From contig JAWLAB010000002.1 in assembly GCA_041395665.1 (NCBI GenBank), positions 1 through 64,000 of the forward strand: a stretch of 64,000 nucleotides of DNA, given 5' to 3'. This DNA comes from Pseudomonadales bacterium (GTDB taxonomy: Bacteria > Pseudomonadota > Gammaproteobacteria > Pseudomonadales > UBA7239). How positions within the stretch are numbered: the stretch's first letter is position 1; each line of letters opens with the position of its first letter. Below the pieces are notes generated by a model. The model made no database searches and had not been told where the DNA came from. It saw only the letters and a list, made by a program, of their open reading frames with translations. Below are positions 18,177-27,208 of this stretch, piece after piece. Both the position numbers and the translations under genes were made by a program.

Positions 18177-19799
18177 ATGCACACCTCTGCACACCTACAC
18201 CACGATGTTTTAGTGATCGGCAGCGGCGCTGCTGGTTTAACGCTAGCGCTGCACTTAGCGGATAAAGGCAGCGTTGCTGTTATCAGCAAAGGCAAAATGC
18301 AGGACGGCTCGACGCGCTATGCGCAAGGCGGCATTGCTGCGGTATTAGACAGTAACGATTCCACCGCCGCGCATATCGCCGACACACTCGTCGCTGGTGC
18401 TGGCTTGTGCAACGAAGATGCCGTGCGTTTTACCGTGGAAAACGGGCGAGACAGCATTCAATGGTTGATTGATATTGGTGTGGATTTCACGCGCGAACCC
18501 GGCGGCACGGAGTTTCACCTCACACGCGAAGGTGGCCACAGCACGCGGCGCATTATTCACAGCGCGGATGCCACAGGGCGCGCAGTGTCTAGCACGCTCA
18601 CGGAGCAAGCGTTGGCGCAAAAAAATATCCACATTTTTGAAAATCATTTAGCGATTGATTTGATTGTACAGGCCGATGCCGTGAGCGGAAAAATGCGCTG
18701 CACAGGTGCGTATGTTTTTGATAGCGACAACAACACAGTCAAAGTGATACACGCGCGTTTTGTGGTGCTCGCCACCGGCGGTGCCAGCAAGGTATATCTA
18801 TACACCAGCAACCCCGACAGCGCATCCGGCGATGGCATTGCGATGGCGTGGCGCGCAGGTTGCCGCGTTGCGAATATGGAATTCAATCAATTCCATCCCA
18901 CTTGTTTATTTCACCCTAAAGCCAAATCTTTATTGATGACGGAGGCATTGCGCGGCGAAGGTGCGCATCTCAAATTACCTTCTGGCGAACGCTTTATGGC
19001 GCGTTTTGATGAACGCATGGAATTGGCACCGCGCGACATCGTGGCGCGTGCTATCGATCACGAAATGAAACGCCTCGGTATTGATTTTGTGCTGCTCGAT
19101 ATCAGTCACAAACCGGCAGATTTTATTCGCGAACATTTCCCCACCGTGTATGAAAACTGTTTGCAATACGGCATCGACATCACCCGCGAAGCGATTCCCG
19201 TTGTACCCGCCGCACACTACACCTGCGGTGGTGTAGTTGTTGATAAACACGGTCGTACCGATCTCAGCAATTTGTACGCCATCGGTGAAACTTCTTGCAC
19301 GGGTTTGCACGGCGCAAATCGCATGGCGAGCAATTCGCTGCTGGAATGTTTTGTTTACGCGCGTTCTGCGGCACACGATATTGCGCAACGCTGGGAAAAA
19401 GTGAGCGCACCGAGCCATGCACCAGCTTGGGATGCTTCACGCGTTATTGACTCTGATGAGGCAGTAGTCATTTCACACAACTGGGACGAGCTGCGCCGTT
19501 TCATGTGGGACTATGTCGGCATTGTGCGCAGTTGTAAACGCTTACAGCGCGCGTTGAATCGCGTCGAAGTGTTACAGCGCGAAATTTTGGAGTACTACTC
19601 CAACTACCGCGTGAGCAGTGATTTTCTGGAGCTGCGCAATCTCGCCATTGTCGCAAAATTGATTATTCGTTCAGCGATGTCGCGCCGCGAAAGTCGCGGC
19701 TTGCATTACAACATCGACTATCCAGAAACCAGTGCGATTGCGCGCGACACGATTTTGGTGCCGACTAATTTTGCCGCGCAGGATGTGCGTTTAGATTGA
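18177..19799 (+). CDS. nadB: L-aspartate oxidase
   Basis: FAD enzyme that oxidises L-aspartate to iminoaspartate, the first step of de novo NAD synthesis. The FAD-binding GSGAAGLTLAL follows the N-terminus. Typical segments are STRYAQGGIAAVL, REGGHSTRRIIHSADATGRA, FNQFHPTCLFHP, AAHYTCGGVVVDKHGRTDL and GLHGANRMASNSLLECFVY. Length is 540 residues, as expected. It is convergent with sdhE, with 12 bases between. Confidence 0.95.
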   Translation: MHTSAHLHHDVLVIGSGAAGLTLALHLADKGSVAVISKGKMQDGSTRYAQGGIAAVLDSNDSTAAHIADTLVAGAGLCNEDAVRFTVENGRDSIQWLIDIGVDFTREPGGTEFHLTREGGHSTRRIIHSADATGRAVSSTLTEQALAQKNIHIFENHLAIDLIVQADAVSGKMRCTGAYVFDSDNNTVKVIHARFVVLATGGASKVYLYTSNPDSASGDGIAMAWRAGCRVANMEFNQFHPTCLFHPKAKSLLMTEALRGEGAHLKLPSGERFMARFDERMELAPRDIVARAIDHEMKRLGIDFVLLDISHKPADFIREHFPTVYENCLQYGIDITREAIPVVPAAHYTCGGVVVDKHGRTDLSNLYAIGETSCTGLHGANRMASNSLLECFVYARSAAHDIAQRWEKVSAPSHAPAWDASRVIDSDEAVVISHNWDELRRFMWDYVGIVRSCKRLQRALNRVEVLQREILEYYSNYRVSSDFLELRNLAIVAKLIIRSAMSRRESRGLHYNIDYPETSAIARDTILVPTNFAAQDVRLD

Positions 19800-19811
19800 A
19801 CGCACCAACAC

Positions 19812-20060
19812 TTATCCGCGACGGCTGCGGATGAGATTTATTATGTGTGCAATATCGGATTCAGCTGGTTTAGCGTGCCCTAACATCCACGCCAGTAAAT
19901 CCTGATCTTCCATCGTAAGCAGTTTTACATAAGCATCTTGATCGGCTGCCGACAGCGTTTGGAAATATTGGTCCGCAAACGGCACTAATACCAAATCCAA
20001 TTCCAGCAACCCGCGCCGACTGTGCCAACGCACACGCTGAAAATTATGTTCACTCGTCAT
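19812..20060 (-). CDS. sdhE: FAD assembly factor SdhE (DUF339)
   Basis: Small (82-residue) chaperone that promotes covalent FAD attachment to succinate dehydrogenase and related flavoproteins. The signature RGxxE appears as WHSRRGLLELDLVL near the N-terminus, followed by the helical YVKLLTMEDQDLLAWMLG region. It is divergent from ygfZ, the usual gammaproteobacterial partner arrangement. Confidence 0.92.
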   Translation of the reverse strand: MTSEHNFQRVRWHSRRGLLELDLVLVPFADQYFQTLSAADQDAYVKLLTMEDQDLLAWMLGHAKPAESDIAHIINLIRSRRG

Positions 20061-20118
20061 TGCGACGCGCTCCCGAAAGTTTTTTAATGCTCACATTATA
20101 CCTTTCGGATTTACTCCC

Positions 20119-21099
20119 ATGCCTGCCGCAGCCAATACCCTCACTCAACATGCCGACTTTAACGCACTGGCGAATAACAGCGTTGTCAGCCAGTTGGATG
20201 GCAACTACGGCGTACTCAGCATACAAGGCATCGATAGCGCAAAATTTCTGCAAGGCCAGCTCACCTGCAATGTACAAGAAGTCACCGCACAGCAAGCCAG
20301 ACGCGGCGCGCACTGCACGCACAAAGGTCGCATGGTTGCGAGTTTTTATTTATTGCAAATCAGCGAGCAGCATTATTTGTTTGTACTGCCGCTAGAAACA
20401 CTGAGCGCGCTGCAAAAATCATTACAAAAATATATCGTTTTTTCTAAAGCCAAATTAAGCGATGCAACGAACGAATACATTCTGCGCGGTATCAGCGGCG
20501 AGAATGCAGCGAAAAAAATCACCGATATTTTTGGCGCAGCGCCCACTGCCGCACTCGCACAAATCAGCCATGAAAATGGCACAGCCATTTGTATAGACAG
20601 CCATCCAGCGCGTTTTCTTTGCATTATTCCATCTGCCTCACAAACACAGTTTGACGAAGCATTGTCTGCATCACTCACCAGCGATGCCCATTACTGGAAT
20701 TGGCTAGACATTGCCTCAGGCCTCGGCACCGTGCGTGCAGACACGATTGAAGAATTCATTCCACAAATGCTGAACTTGCAAGTGTTGGATGGCGTTAGCT
20801 TCACCAAGGGCTGTTACACAGGACAAGAAATTGTCGCGCGCATGCAGTATCGCGGCATTTTGAAAAAAGCAATGTATCGTATTGGCGGTGCAGGTGTAAC
20901 ACCGATACCTAATACCGCCATTTTTCAAGCAGAAAATACGCAAGCAGTGGGACATATTGTCTGCGCAGAAAACAGCAACAGCACACAGTGGCAAGCACTT
21001 GCTGTTATCAATCATGACGCTATTGAACACACACTCACTCTTGAAAACAGCAGCGACATTGCTGTATTGCCGCTACCTTATTCCATCACGGAAAAATAA
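20119..21099 (+). CDS. ygfZ: Folate-binding protein YgfZ
   Basis: GcvT-fold, tetrahydrofolate-binding protein that supports assembly or repair of certain Fe-S enzymes, such as MiaB (also encoded in this window). The defining motif, KGCYTGQEIVARMQYRG, is present with its conserved cysteine near residue 235. The N-terminal ALNNSV/LDGNYGVLSIQGIDSAKFLQGQLTCNV-type region (in parts: LSIQGIDSAKFLQGQLT) matches the family. Length is 326 residues. Starts 58 bases from the divergent sdhE. Confidence 0.93.
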   Translation: MPAAANTLTQHADFNALANNSVVSQLDGNYGVLSIQGIDSAKFLQGQLTCNVQEVTAQQARRGAHCTHKGRMVASFYLLQISEQHYLFVLPLETLSALQKSLQKYIVFSKAKLSDATNEYILRGISGENAAKKITDIFGAAPTAALAQISHENGTAICIDSHPARFLCIIPSASQTQFDEALSASLTSDAHYWNWLDIASGLGTVRADTIEEFIPQMLNLQVLDGVSFTKGCYTGQEIVARMQYRGILKKAMYRIGGAGVTPIPNTAIFQAENTQAVGHIVCAENSNSTQWQALAVINHDAIEHTLTLENSSDIAVLPLPYSITEK

Positions 21100-21129
21100 A
21101 ACCAGAAAACACAAAACTGGAGGCACACA

Positions 21130-22053
21130 ATGGCTACAACAGTCGGTTTGATCGGTTTAGGTCGCATGGGTGGCAATATGGCACGGCGCTGGCGACAACA
21201 AGGCGTTAATGTCATTGCTTTGAATCGCAGCCGCAGCGTGACGGACGCACTCGCGCAAGAATGCGGCGTAGTTGCAACTACTTCTATCGAACAACTGATT
21301 GCACAATTGCCTTCGCCGCGCATTGTTTGGCTGATGCTGCCAGCCGGTGACGCCACGCAACAACATATCGACAGTGTGTTGCCGCTACTTTCTGCAGGTG
21401 ATGTGTTAGTTGATGGTGCCAATTCTTGGTTCAAACACACGCTGCAACGCGCAGAGCAAATCCAAAAAACGGGCGTACATTTTGTGGATGCCGGTGTATC
21501 CGGTGGCGTGTGGGGTTTAGCCAATGGCTACTGCATCATGGCGGGCGGTGAAAAAACTGCCATCAATATTGTCACGCCTTTATTACAAACTTTAGCGCCC
21601 GCTGTAGATCGCGGTTGGCTGCACACGGGGCCTACTGGCAGCGGACATTTCACCAAAATGGTTCACAACGGCATTGAGTACGGCATGATGCAAGCGTTTG
21701 CCGAAGGCTTTTCCGTATTAAAAGCGCGCGAAGAGTTTTCGCTCGATATTGCTGCGATTGCTGAATTGTGGCGACACAGCAGCGTGGTGCGCAGTTGGTT
21801 ATTGGATTTGTGTGGCGATTTTCTAAAACACGATCAACAACTCGATGACATTGCACCCATCGTTGCCGATTCTGGCGAAGGTCGTTGGACAGCGCTAGAA
21901 GCCATTGAACAAGGCATTCCAGCACCCGTGATGAGCCTCGCATTAATGATGCGTTTTGCTAGCCAAGGCAAAAGTGATTTTGGCGAAAAAATGCTGGTAA
22001 AAATGCGCGCAGGTTTTGGCGGTCACGCCATCACGCATCAAGCGGAAAAGTAA
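21130..22053 (+). CDS. gnd: 6-phosphogluconate dehydrogenase, decarboxylating, short (GndA/YqeC) type
   Basis: Oxidises 6-phosphogluconate to ribulose 5-phosphate and CO2. Length is 307 residues, so it is the short form, often NAD-dependent, rather than the 470-residue NADP enzyme. The N-terminal Rossmann motif is GLIGLGRMGGNMARRW. Substrate-region motifs are VDAGVSGGVWGLANGYCIMAGG, split as FVDAGVSGGVWG and GYCIMAGG, and GSGHFTKMVHNGIEYGMMQA with its catalytic Lys. A GGAGG lies upstream of the ATG. The product is the substrate of Rpe, encoded 2.3 kb downstream, so the pair covers adjacent pentose-phosphate steps. Confidence 0.92.
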   Translation: MATTVGLIGLGRMGGNMARRWRQQGVNVIALNRSRSVTDALAQECGVVATTSIEQLIAQLPSPRIVWLMLPAGDATQQHIDSVLPLLSAGDVLVDGANSWFKHTLQRAEQIQKTGVHFVDAGVSGGVWGLANGYCIMAGGEKTAINIVTPLLQTLAPAVDRGWLHTGPTGSGHFTKMVHNGIEYGMMQAFAEGFSVLKAREEFSLDIAAIAELWRHSSVVRSWLLDLCGDFLKHDQQLDDIAPIVADSGEGRWTALEAIEQGIPAPVMSLALMMRFASQGKSDFGEKMLVKMRAGFGGHAITHQAEK

Positions 22054-22869
22054 TTATTAGCAGCAGCGCGGCAATATCAGGATCGTCTGCATCAGTGACA
22101 GCCAATAAACCATCCTGAGCAATGGCGATCCCTTCAATTTTGTGAATTTCTTGCAGTATTTCACAGCGAAGCAATTCACCGCACGCTGTGATTTCGCCAA
22201 TCGCTGTGCCCATGCAAGCACCGTCGTTGTAGCTGTCGTTGGTCGCTTCTGCTACTGCAGAAAATAAAATATTTCCGTTTGATAACAACGCGCCATCGGT
22301 AAAAGTTAAAGGCACATCATTTATTTTTGGCAAAGACACAGGAATCATTTGTGGCGGTTTTTTCGCAAAGACAGCAGCATCACTTGTCAAAAAATCTTCC
22401 AAAGAAACAATAAGTAATGCACTGCCCTGCTGTTGATTGCCGCGCTGCAACAGCACCATATTTTCACAGCACACCACCGCGCCTTCGATATTGCAGTCTG
22501 CCAATGACAGAGCTGCATACAGAGGTGCCAAATTCAAAATAATTGCTGTATTCGACAACGCAGTCTGTTCATCAAACGGCAGTAACACAGCCTGTTGACT
22601 GTTTGTTGAACCTGCCACACCAACAAAGCGCCGAAAGGATAATCCACACCAGGCCACAACAGCAGAGATTCAAAATCTGGTTTTGCTGCTTTGCGCGCTT
22701 TTTCTCGGCGGCATTCCACTACAAACGCAGTGGCTGAAAATATTCCGTCATCCAAACGAAACATGCCAAGGTGCAGCGCGTCCGCCACTACATAAAAATA
22801 TTGCCCCTGTATCACTAAACCACTCGCTGCACTGAGCGGCAAGCTGCGAACGACTTGCGCTGCAATCAA
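22031..22869 (-). pseudogene. Beta-propeller-like protein of DUF6929 type, split by one frameshift
   Basis: Two minus-strand frames together give one protein of about 279 residues. The N-terminal part (VVRSLPLSAASGLVIQ; YFYVVADALHLGMFRL; KPDFESLLLWPGVDYPFGALL) lies in one frame, and the remainder (VGVAGSTNSQQAVLLPFDEQ through IEGIAIAQDGLLAVTDAD) in another. They meet near 22626, where adding one G to a GG run joins LL to GVAGSTN without a gap. The family name is remembered, not searched. The start is probably the TTG at 22869, aligned with the GTG of the partial paralogue at 24306. The 3' end overlaps gnd by 23 bases. This may be a true frameshift or a sequencing error. Confidence 0.6.
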
Positions 22870-23005
22870 TTGCCACACCTCTTTTCGTTCGGCCCACTTC
22901 TGCGAGTAGAATACAGGCTCCATCACCCCAACGGATGACGCCATGCGCGATTTCTGGCAAATACTGCCGATGAATGGATATGACGCATACAGAAACCGGA
23001 GACAT

Positions 23006-24272
23006 ATGAATTCCATTACATTATCCCTGAGTAAATCAGTGCTCTACCTAACCTTGCTGTTTGTTTCACTTACGGCAATTTATCTCGATCTTTTGTCAAT
23101 AATGAGGCTGTAGGTAGCTATCTTGATTTTCATTTTTTACCGAACAGGCTAAAAAAATGCTGGAATCCGGACTGCTGTATGAAAGAGTATCACTCTACGG
23201 CCCTGGAGCACATACAGTACCCTCCACTGTATGGCACTCTGCTAGCTGCAGGTCTGCAACAGGGCTATCTGTGCAACCCTCAACCACATTGGATGGCTGT
23301 TACAAATTCTCTGTTGGTTTGCAGCATTTATTGTCACCTATCGCTGCAGCAAAGTCTCATCCAACCATTACTCATGGATGCTCATTAGCATTATCTGTAC
23401 ATACTGTTTGCCAATGACTACTTCCGCCAAAATGCTTACCGCCTACAACTCGAACCCTATATCCTTTTGATGCTTTCGCTAGCATTTCAGATTTCATCAA
23501 AAACAAAGACTTTCGATGTGGCTTTTGGATCGGAATAACCGCCGCATTAAGTATACACATTGTTCATGCTTCCTCTTTTTATATTATCCGGACGATGGCG
23601 CTCTTTAGCTGGTGCCTGTCTTGGTGTTGCCTGTACTCTTGCATTAACCCTACCGATGCTTGAATGGAGTGAACACACTTTCTACTTTTTAAGCGTGTTC
23701 CCGTACTAATGCAGGAAGGTGTTTCCAACTCAGAAAATATTTCTATTACATGTTAATCCCTTATACGATGACTCTGCCCCAACATCCGACCAGACTTCCC
23801 TCAATTATTCACACACACGGCAATTGTTCTTCTAGCCATAACCGCAGCACGCATGTTAACACCAGAATACAAATGATCCTATCGGAGTAAGCATAGATTT
23901 TGCTGCCATCTTCTCCATCATGCTGATTTACATGCCAAACTTCTGGTGGAACTATCAAATACTTAATTTATTGCCTGGCACCATTGCCATCTGTTTAGCT
24001 TGTCGAATTACCGACGATACTTTTTCCTTTATTGCTCTTAGCTGCCATGCTAGTAGTACAGATAGTTATTACCATTCCGGAGCTTTGGCACAAAATTTTC
24101 CGATATCGCTTTTGATTGGCTTGGCGACCACTTTATTATCGTACGCGGATCAATCCAAATTTTTCTTGCACTTGCCATCTTATCTTCACAGCTAATACAT
24201 ACAGATGCAGATCGTCATCAGCAACCACAAAAAAATAGCGCTCCAACACCACCAAGCCACTCGCTGCACTGA
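23006..24272 (+). pseudogene. Polytopic membrane protein resembling GT87/DUF2029 glycosyltransferases, frame broken many times
   Basis: No single frame here exceeds 100 codons, but reading across frames gives one continuous membrane protein. It starts at ATG 23006 behind ACCGGAG (helix SVLYLTLLFVSLTAIYLDLL). It continues through EHIQYPPLYGTLLAAG, WFAAFIVTYRC, FANDYFRQNAYRLQLEPYIL, GFWIGITAALSIHIVH, FILSGRWRSLAGACLGVACT, LPMLEWSEHTFYFLSVFP, DFAAIFSIMLIYMPNFWWNY and LFPLLLLAAMLVVQIVITIP. The YPPLY near the N-terminus and the RRWR-like step followed by a Gly-rich helix recall GT87 mannosyltransferases. At least eight breaks occur, most repairable by adding one base to a homopolymer. The end is uncertain: 24195 or 24272, depending on frame. 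The family call is tentative. Confidence 0.5.
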
Positions 24273-24306
24273 GCGGCAACGAACGCAACACTTGAGACTT
24301 GAGCAC
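24196..24306 (-). pseudogene. Truncated N-terminal fragment of a second DUF6929-like gene
   Basis: Thirty-seven minus-strand codons from a GTG at 24306, with AAGGAGGT just upstream, read VLKSQVLRSLPLSAASGLVV and then LERYFFVVADDDLHLY. This matches the N-terminus of the broken gene at 22031-22869. The two share a 23-base identical block but differ elsewhere, so they are diverged paralogues rather than a recent copy. The similarity stops at the end of the membrane-protein segment. A good start signal with no gene body suggests a truncated gene. Confidence 0.6.
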
Positions 24307-24386
24307 ACAGACCTCCTTTGATTGAATGTTTTAACGCTATCTACAGGTAGAATGCTACTTTCTATCGAACACACGAGACCGCTCCC

Positions 24387-25055
24387 ATGCGTAATTTCTG
24401 GATTGCCCCGTCCATTCTCTCCGCTGACTTTGCACGCCTCGGCGAGGAAGTCGACAAAGTATTAGCCGCTGGTGCCGATGTGGTGCATTTTGATGTGATG
24501 GACAACCACTATGTGCCCAACCTCACCATCGGCCCGATGGTGTGCAAAGCGCTGCGCAATTATGGCGTGACTGCACCCATCGATGTGCATTTAATGGTGA
24601 AGCCCGTTGATCGCATCATCGGTGATTTTATTGAAGCGGGTGCGAGCTATATTACTTTTCACCCAGAAGCCTCCGAACACATCGACCGCTCGTTGCAATT
24701 AGTGCGCAGCGGTGGCTGCAAAGCGGGCTTAGTACTGAATCCAGCCACTTCACCCGACTGCTTGAAATATGTGATGGATAAACTCGACATGATTTTATTG
24801 ATGTCGGTAAACCCAGGCTTCGGCGGACAATCATTTATTCCAACCACACTGGAAAAATTGCGCGAAGTGCGCGCACTGATCGACAACAGCGGCTTTGATA
24901 TTCGTTTGGAAGTGGACGGCGGTGTGAGCGAAAAAAATATCGCAGAAATCGCGCAAGCGGGTGCGGATACTTTTGTCGCCGGCTCTGCCATTTTTAGCAA
25001 ACCCGACTACAAAACCGTGATCGATGCCATGCGCACAGCATTGGCGGCTATTTGA
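24387..25055 (+). CDS. rpe: Ribulose-phosphate 3-epimerase
   Basis: Interconverts ribulose 5-phosphate and xylulose 5-phosphate in the pentose phosphate (and Calvin) pathway. A TIM barrel with the metal-binding and catalytic motifs: IAPSILSADFARLGEEV, VVHFDVMDNHYVPNLT, DVHLMV, HPEASEH, MSVNPGFGGQSF and LEVDGGV. Length is 222 residues. The frame is intact although it sits inside a disturbed region. The reading frame ends 12 bases before the next gene, which has its own GAGGAG site. Confidence 0.95.
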   Translation: MRNFWIAPSILSADFARLGEEVDKVLAAGADVVHFDVMDNHYVPNLTIGPMVCKALRNYGVTAPIDVHLMVKPVDRIIGDFIEAGASYITFHPEASEHIDRSLQLVRSGGCKAGLVLNPATSPDCLKYVMDKLDMILLMSVNPGFGGQSFIPTTLEKLREVRALIDNSGFDIRLEVDGGVSEKNIAEIAQAGADTFVAGSAIFSKPDYKTVIDAMRTALAAI

Positions 25056-25067
25056 GGAGAACAAAAC

Positions 25068-25532
25068 ATGAAAGCGATCAAACCCTACAGTGAAAAACAG
25101 GAAAAATTTGGCACTTGGCTGATTAAAAATATCGGCAAGTGGCAGGTTGCCGTGTACCGCGCCACAGGTGGTCGTGTGTGGAATCGGTTTCTAGGTGCCC
25201 CCGTGGCCATTCTCACCAGCACCGGACATAAATCCGACGCAATTCGACGCACGCCCTTGTTATTTTTAGAGCAGGGCGAAACCGTAGTGATTGCAGCATC
25301 AAAGGGTGGTATGTCTAAAGCACCGTTATGGATGCATAACCTAAAGAAAACGCCCACTTGTGAAATTCAAATCGGCTCGCGCAACCGTCCGATGATTGCA
25401 CGCATCGCCACTGAAACAGAAGGAAAAGATCTGTGGCCCAAACTAACCAATATCTACGCGGATTTCGCCGAATACCGCGCTCGTACCGAAGGTGTGCGCC
25501 ATATTCCCTTGTTTATTCTTGAACCACGCTAA
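25068..25532 (+). CDS. Deazaflavin (F420)-dependent nitroreductase family oxidoreductase (DDN/DUF385)
   Basis: A 154-residue split-barrel protein of the family that includes mycobacterial Ddn and other F420H2-dependent reductases. Family features: WQVAVYRATGGRVWNRFLGAP, ILTSTGHKSDAIRRTPLLFL (as LTSTGHKS and RRTPLLFL), VVIAASKGGMSKAPLWMHNL and the C-terminal YRARTEGVRHIPLFILEP. Tandem with rpe, with TTTGAGGAGAACAAAAC between. Members use F420, less often FMN or heme-like ligands; the F420 genes at 37-39.6 kb of this window make F420 the likely cofactor here. The substrate is unknown. Confidence 0.85.
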   Translation: MKAIKPYSEKQEKFGTWLIKNIGKWQVAVYRATGGRVWNRFLGAPVAILTSTGHKSDAIRRTPLLFLEQGETVVIAASKGGMSKAPLWMHNLKKTPTCEIQIGSRNRPMIARIATETEGKDLWPKLTNIYADFAEYRARTEGVRHIPLFILEPR

Positions 25533-25536
25533 CTGG

Positions 25537-26889
25537 TCAATCAATCACCAATCGGCACAAACCACCACCGTGATCCTCACCCCACCACTGCAAACTCACA
25601 GGATCGACAGCGCGCGGCAAATGCACAAATAACTGCCGCTGCGCCAACGACAACCATTGCACAGGCAGTAGCAGCGACCAATCACTGAAACGCACTTCAC
25701 GCAGCGCGATATTCCAGCCTGCAATATGTGTTTGCGCGGCAAAAGCTGTGCCGTAATACTGAATAGCCCCTTGCTGATCCGCTAAATAGATTTTGGCGAT
25801 TTTTTCTGTATTGCCTAAATCTTCTTGTAGAATGTAATCGACAAAAGTATTGCGCGTTGTCGGGGTTTGACGCACAAGATGCGCGCTGCACACCACATCT
25901 GTTGGCACAACAGATGTTCGCAACTGGTAATAAATATCCATCTGCTGCGCACGCAGATACTCGCGGCTGTTTTCCAGTGTCGCCGGCAAACTGCGCAACA
26001 CATCCTCACGCAAGCGCGACAGATGCTGCATATTGCCATTCAACGCCACAACCTTGGCCATCTCCATTTTATTGGCGTAATTTCCTAGTAAAGCCCAAGC
26101 TGACAAGCTAACAGCCAATATCCCCGCAACCATCAAAACAACAATGGCAGAAAGAAAGCTTTTGTTTGTTTCTAGCAACTTTAAACCAGAGAAAAACCAC
26201 AGCGGTGCGATATACATATAAAAGCGGGACACATCAGCATCTAGCCCCATCCATTTATAACGACCAACAGCAATCACACCCGCCACTGAAAAAAATAAAA
26301 TCAAAATACAGTCAGACAAATTGCCGTTACGAGTAATCAAACAGCGCCATGCACTATGCCCAGCAGAAATAGCAATCAAGATACCAAGCCAGCGGAAGTC
26401 GCCGAAAGCACTAAAGGGAAAAGCCAAATACTGCAGTAACAAATTAGGTGCATGCCAAAAAAAAGAATTATGTTTCTGTATGATTTGACTGGCATCAGCC
26501 TCTGGAATCAGCAACCAAACCATCAACAATATAAAAACACCTAAACTAGCTACAACTGATGTCGATGGCCTCTCTCCTTTCAGCCATTGCGCCAACAAAA
26601 AGAATAGAAAAGCGGCAATTGCGGCGATACCTGAGCCAGAAGAAAATGATGAGAGCATCAAAAACAAGCATGACAGCCATAGTTTTTTTGGCGATTCCCA
26701 AATCACCATAAATGCCGTCAACGCAAAAAATACAGACAGATAGTGCTGAAGCTGAAATTCCCAATTAATCACATATGCTTGCAGTGGATTAAAAAACAAC
26801 AATAACGCGAGCACTGTGCAGGCGATGGGTCGTTGAAAATCATGCAGCGCGATACGCCACAAACACCACGAGCAAGTGAAAGACACCAC
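25537..26889 (-). CDS. Hypothetical polytopic membrane protein (main body; true 5' part lies upstream in other frames)
   Basis: Not a protein I can name. About eight hydrophobic helices (for example ACTVLALLLFFNPLQAYV, SGSGIAAIAAFLFFLLAQWL, VVASLGVFILLMVWLLIP, FLSAIVVLMVAGILAVSLSA) are followed by a soluble C-terminal domain of about 170 residues, probably periplasmic. The layout resembles the membrane-plus-periplasmic proteins of O-antigen or lipid-linked-sugar pathways, but no catalytic motif is obvious. The open frame begins at a GTG at 26889, yet protein-like sequence continues upstream to 27208 across three single-base frame changes (separate entry). It is convergent with the F420-type oxidoreductase, 4 bases apart. 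Confidence 0.7.
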   Translation of the reverse strand: MVSFTCSWCLWRIALHDFQRPIACTVLALLLFFNPLQAYVINWEFQLQHYLSVFFALTAFMVIWESPKKLWLSCLFLMLSSFSSGSGIAAIAAFLFFLLAQWLKGERPSTSVVASLGVFILLMVWLLIPEADASQIIQKHNSFFWHAPNLLLQYLAFPFSAFGDFRWLGILIAISAGHSAWRCLITRNGNLSDCILILFFSVAGVIAVGRYKWMGLDADVSRFYMYIAPLWFFSGLKLLETNKSFLSAIVVLMVAGILAVSLSAWALLGNYANKMEMAKVVALNGNMQHLSRLREDVLRSLPATLENSREYLRAQQMDIYYQLRTSVVPTDVVCSAHLVRQTPTTRNTFVDYILQEDLGNTEKIAKIYLADQQGAIQYYGTAFAAQTHIAGWNIALREVRFSDWSLLLPVQWLSLAQRQLFVHLPRAVDPVSLQWWGEDHGGGLCRLVID

Positions 26890-27208
26890 AAAAGAAGCGA
26901 CGCGGATAAAGCGCCCAGACGCGCCAAACCACGCAAATCAATCCAGAAGAATAATTTTGGTACCGCGAAAATATGTACCAACGCGTATTTACGCAGCAGT
27001 TCTTGGGCAATGCCGGCAGCGAAAACTTAACTCACCGAGCTGACGAAATGCAGGCAGCGTGTCCCACATTTCGCCGAAATGCCATCGCTGTGCGCCAGCC
27101 ACTGCCAATAAACAGGGCCAGCAGCCAACCAAACAACCGCAAAGACTTGCTTAAAGCAGTAGCGGCAGTTTGCGCAGAACGACTCCCTGTCTCACTGCGC
27201 TGCATCAT
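26890..27208 (-). pseudogene. Displaced 5' part of the hypothetical membrane protein gene
   Basis: Read across frames, this segment supplies the missing N-terminus of the protein at 25537-26889: MMQRSETGSRSAQTAATALS, a helix (LFGWLLALFIGSGW), then MWDTLPAFRQLGELSF, AAGIAQELLRKYALVHIF, KLFFWIDLR and WFGASGRFIRVASFVVSF, which runs into the long frame. The breaks lie near 27075 (one extra C), 27024 (one base missing from a TTTT run) and 26930 (one T missing). The repaired protein would be about 555 residues. ATG 27208 overlaps the end of the displaced thrC tail. Confidence 0.55.

Noticed and set aside
22765..24306. Flanking similar sequences (near 22800 and 24260) as insertion-sequence ends or a composite element
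   Set aside because: The shared sequence is the coding N-terminus of two related genes on the same strand, is diverged outside 23 bases, and no transposase or terminal inverted repeat was found between them.
24192..24374. A minus-strand frame of 60 codons (Cys-rich, starting MCSIESSILP)
   Set aside because: It is the wrong frame over the DUF6929-like fragment; another frame of the same strand gives the conserved VVADDDLHL sequence and has the better start signal.
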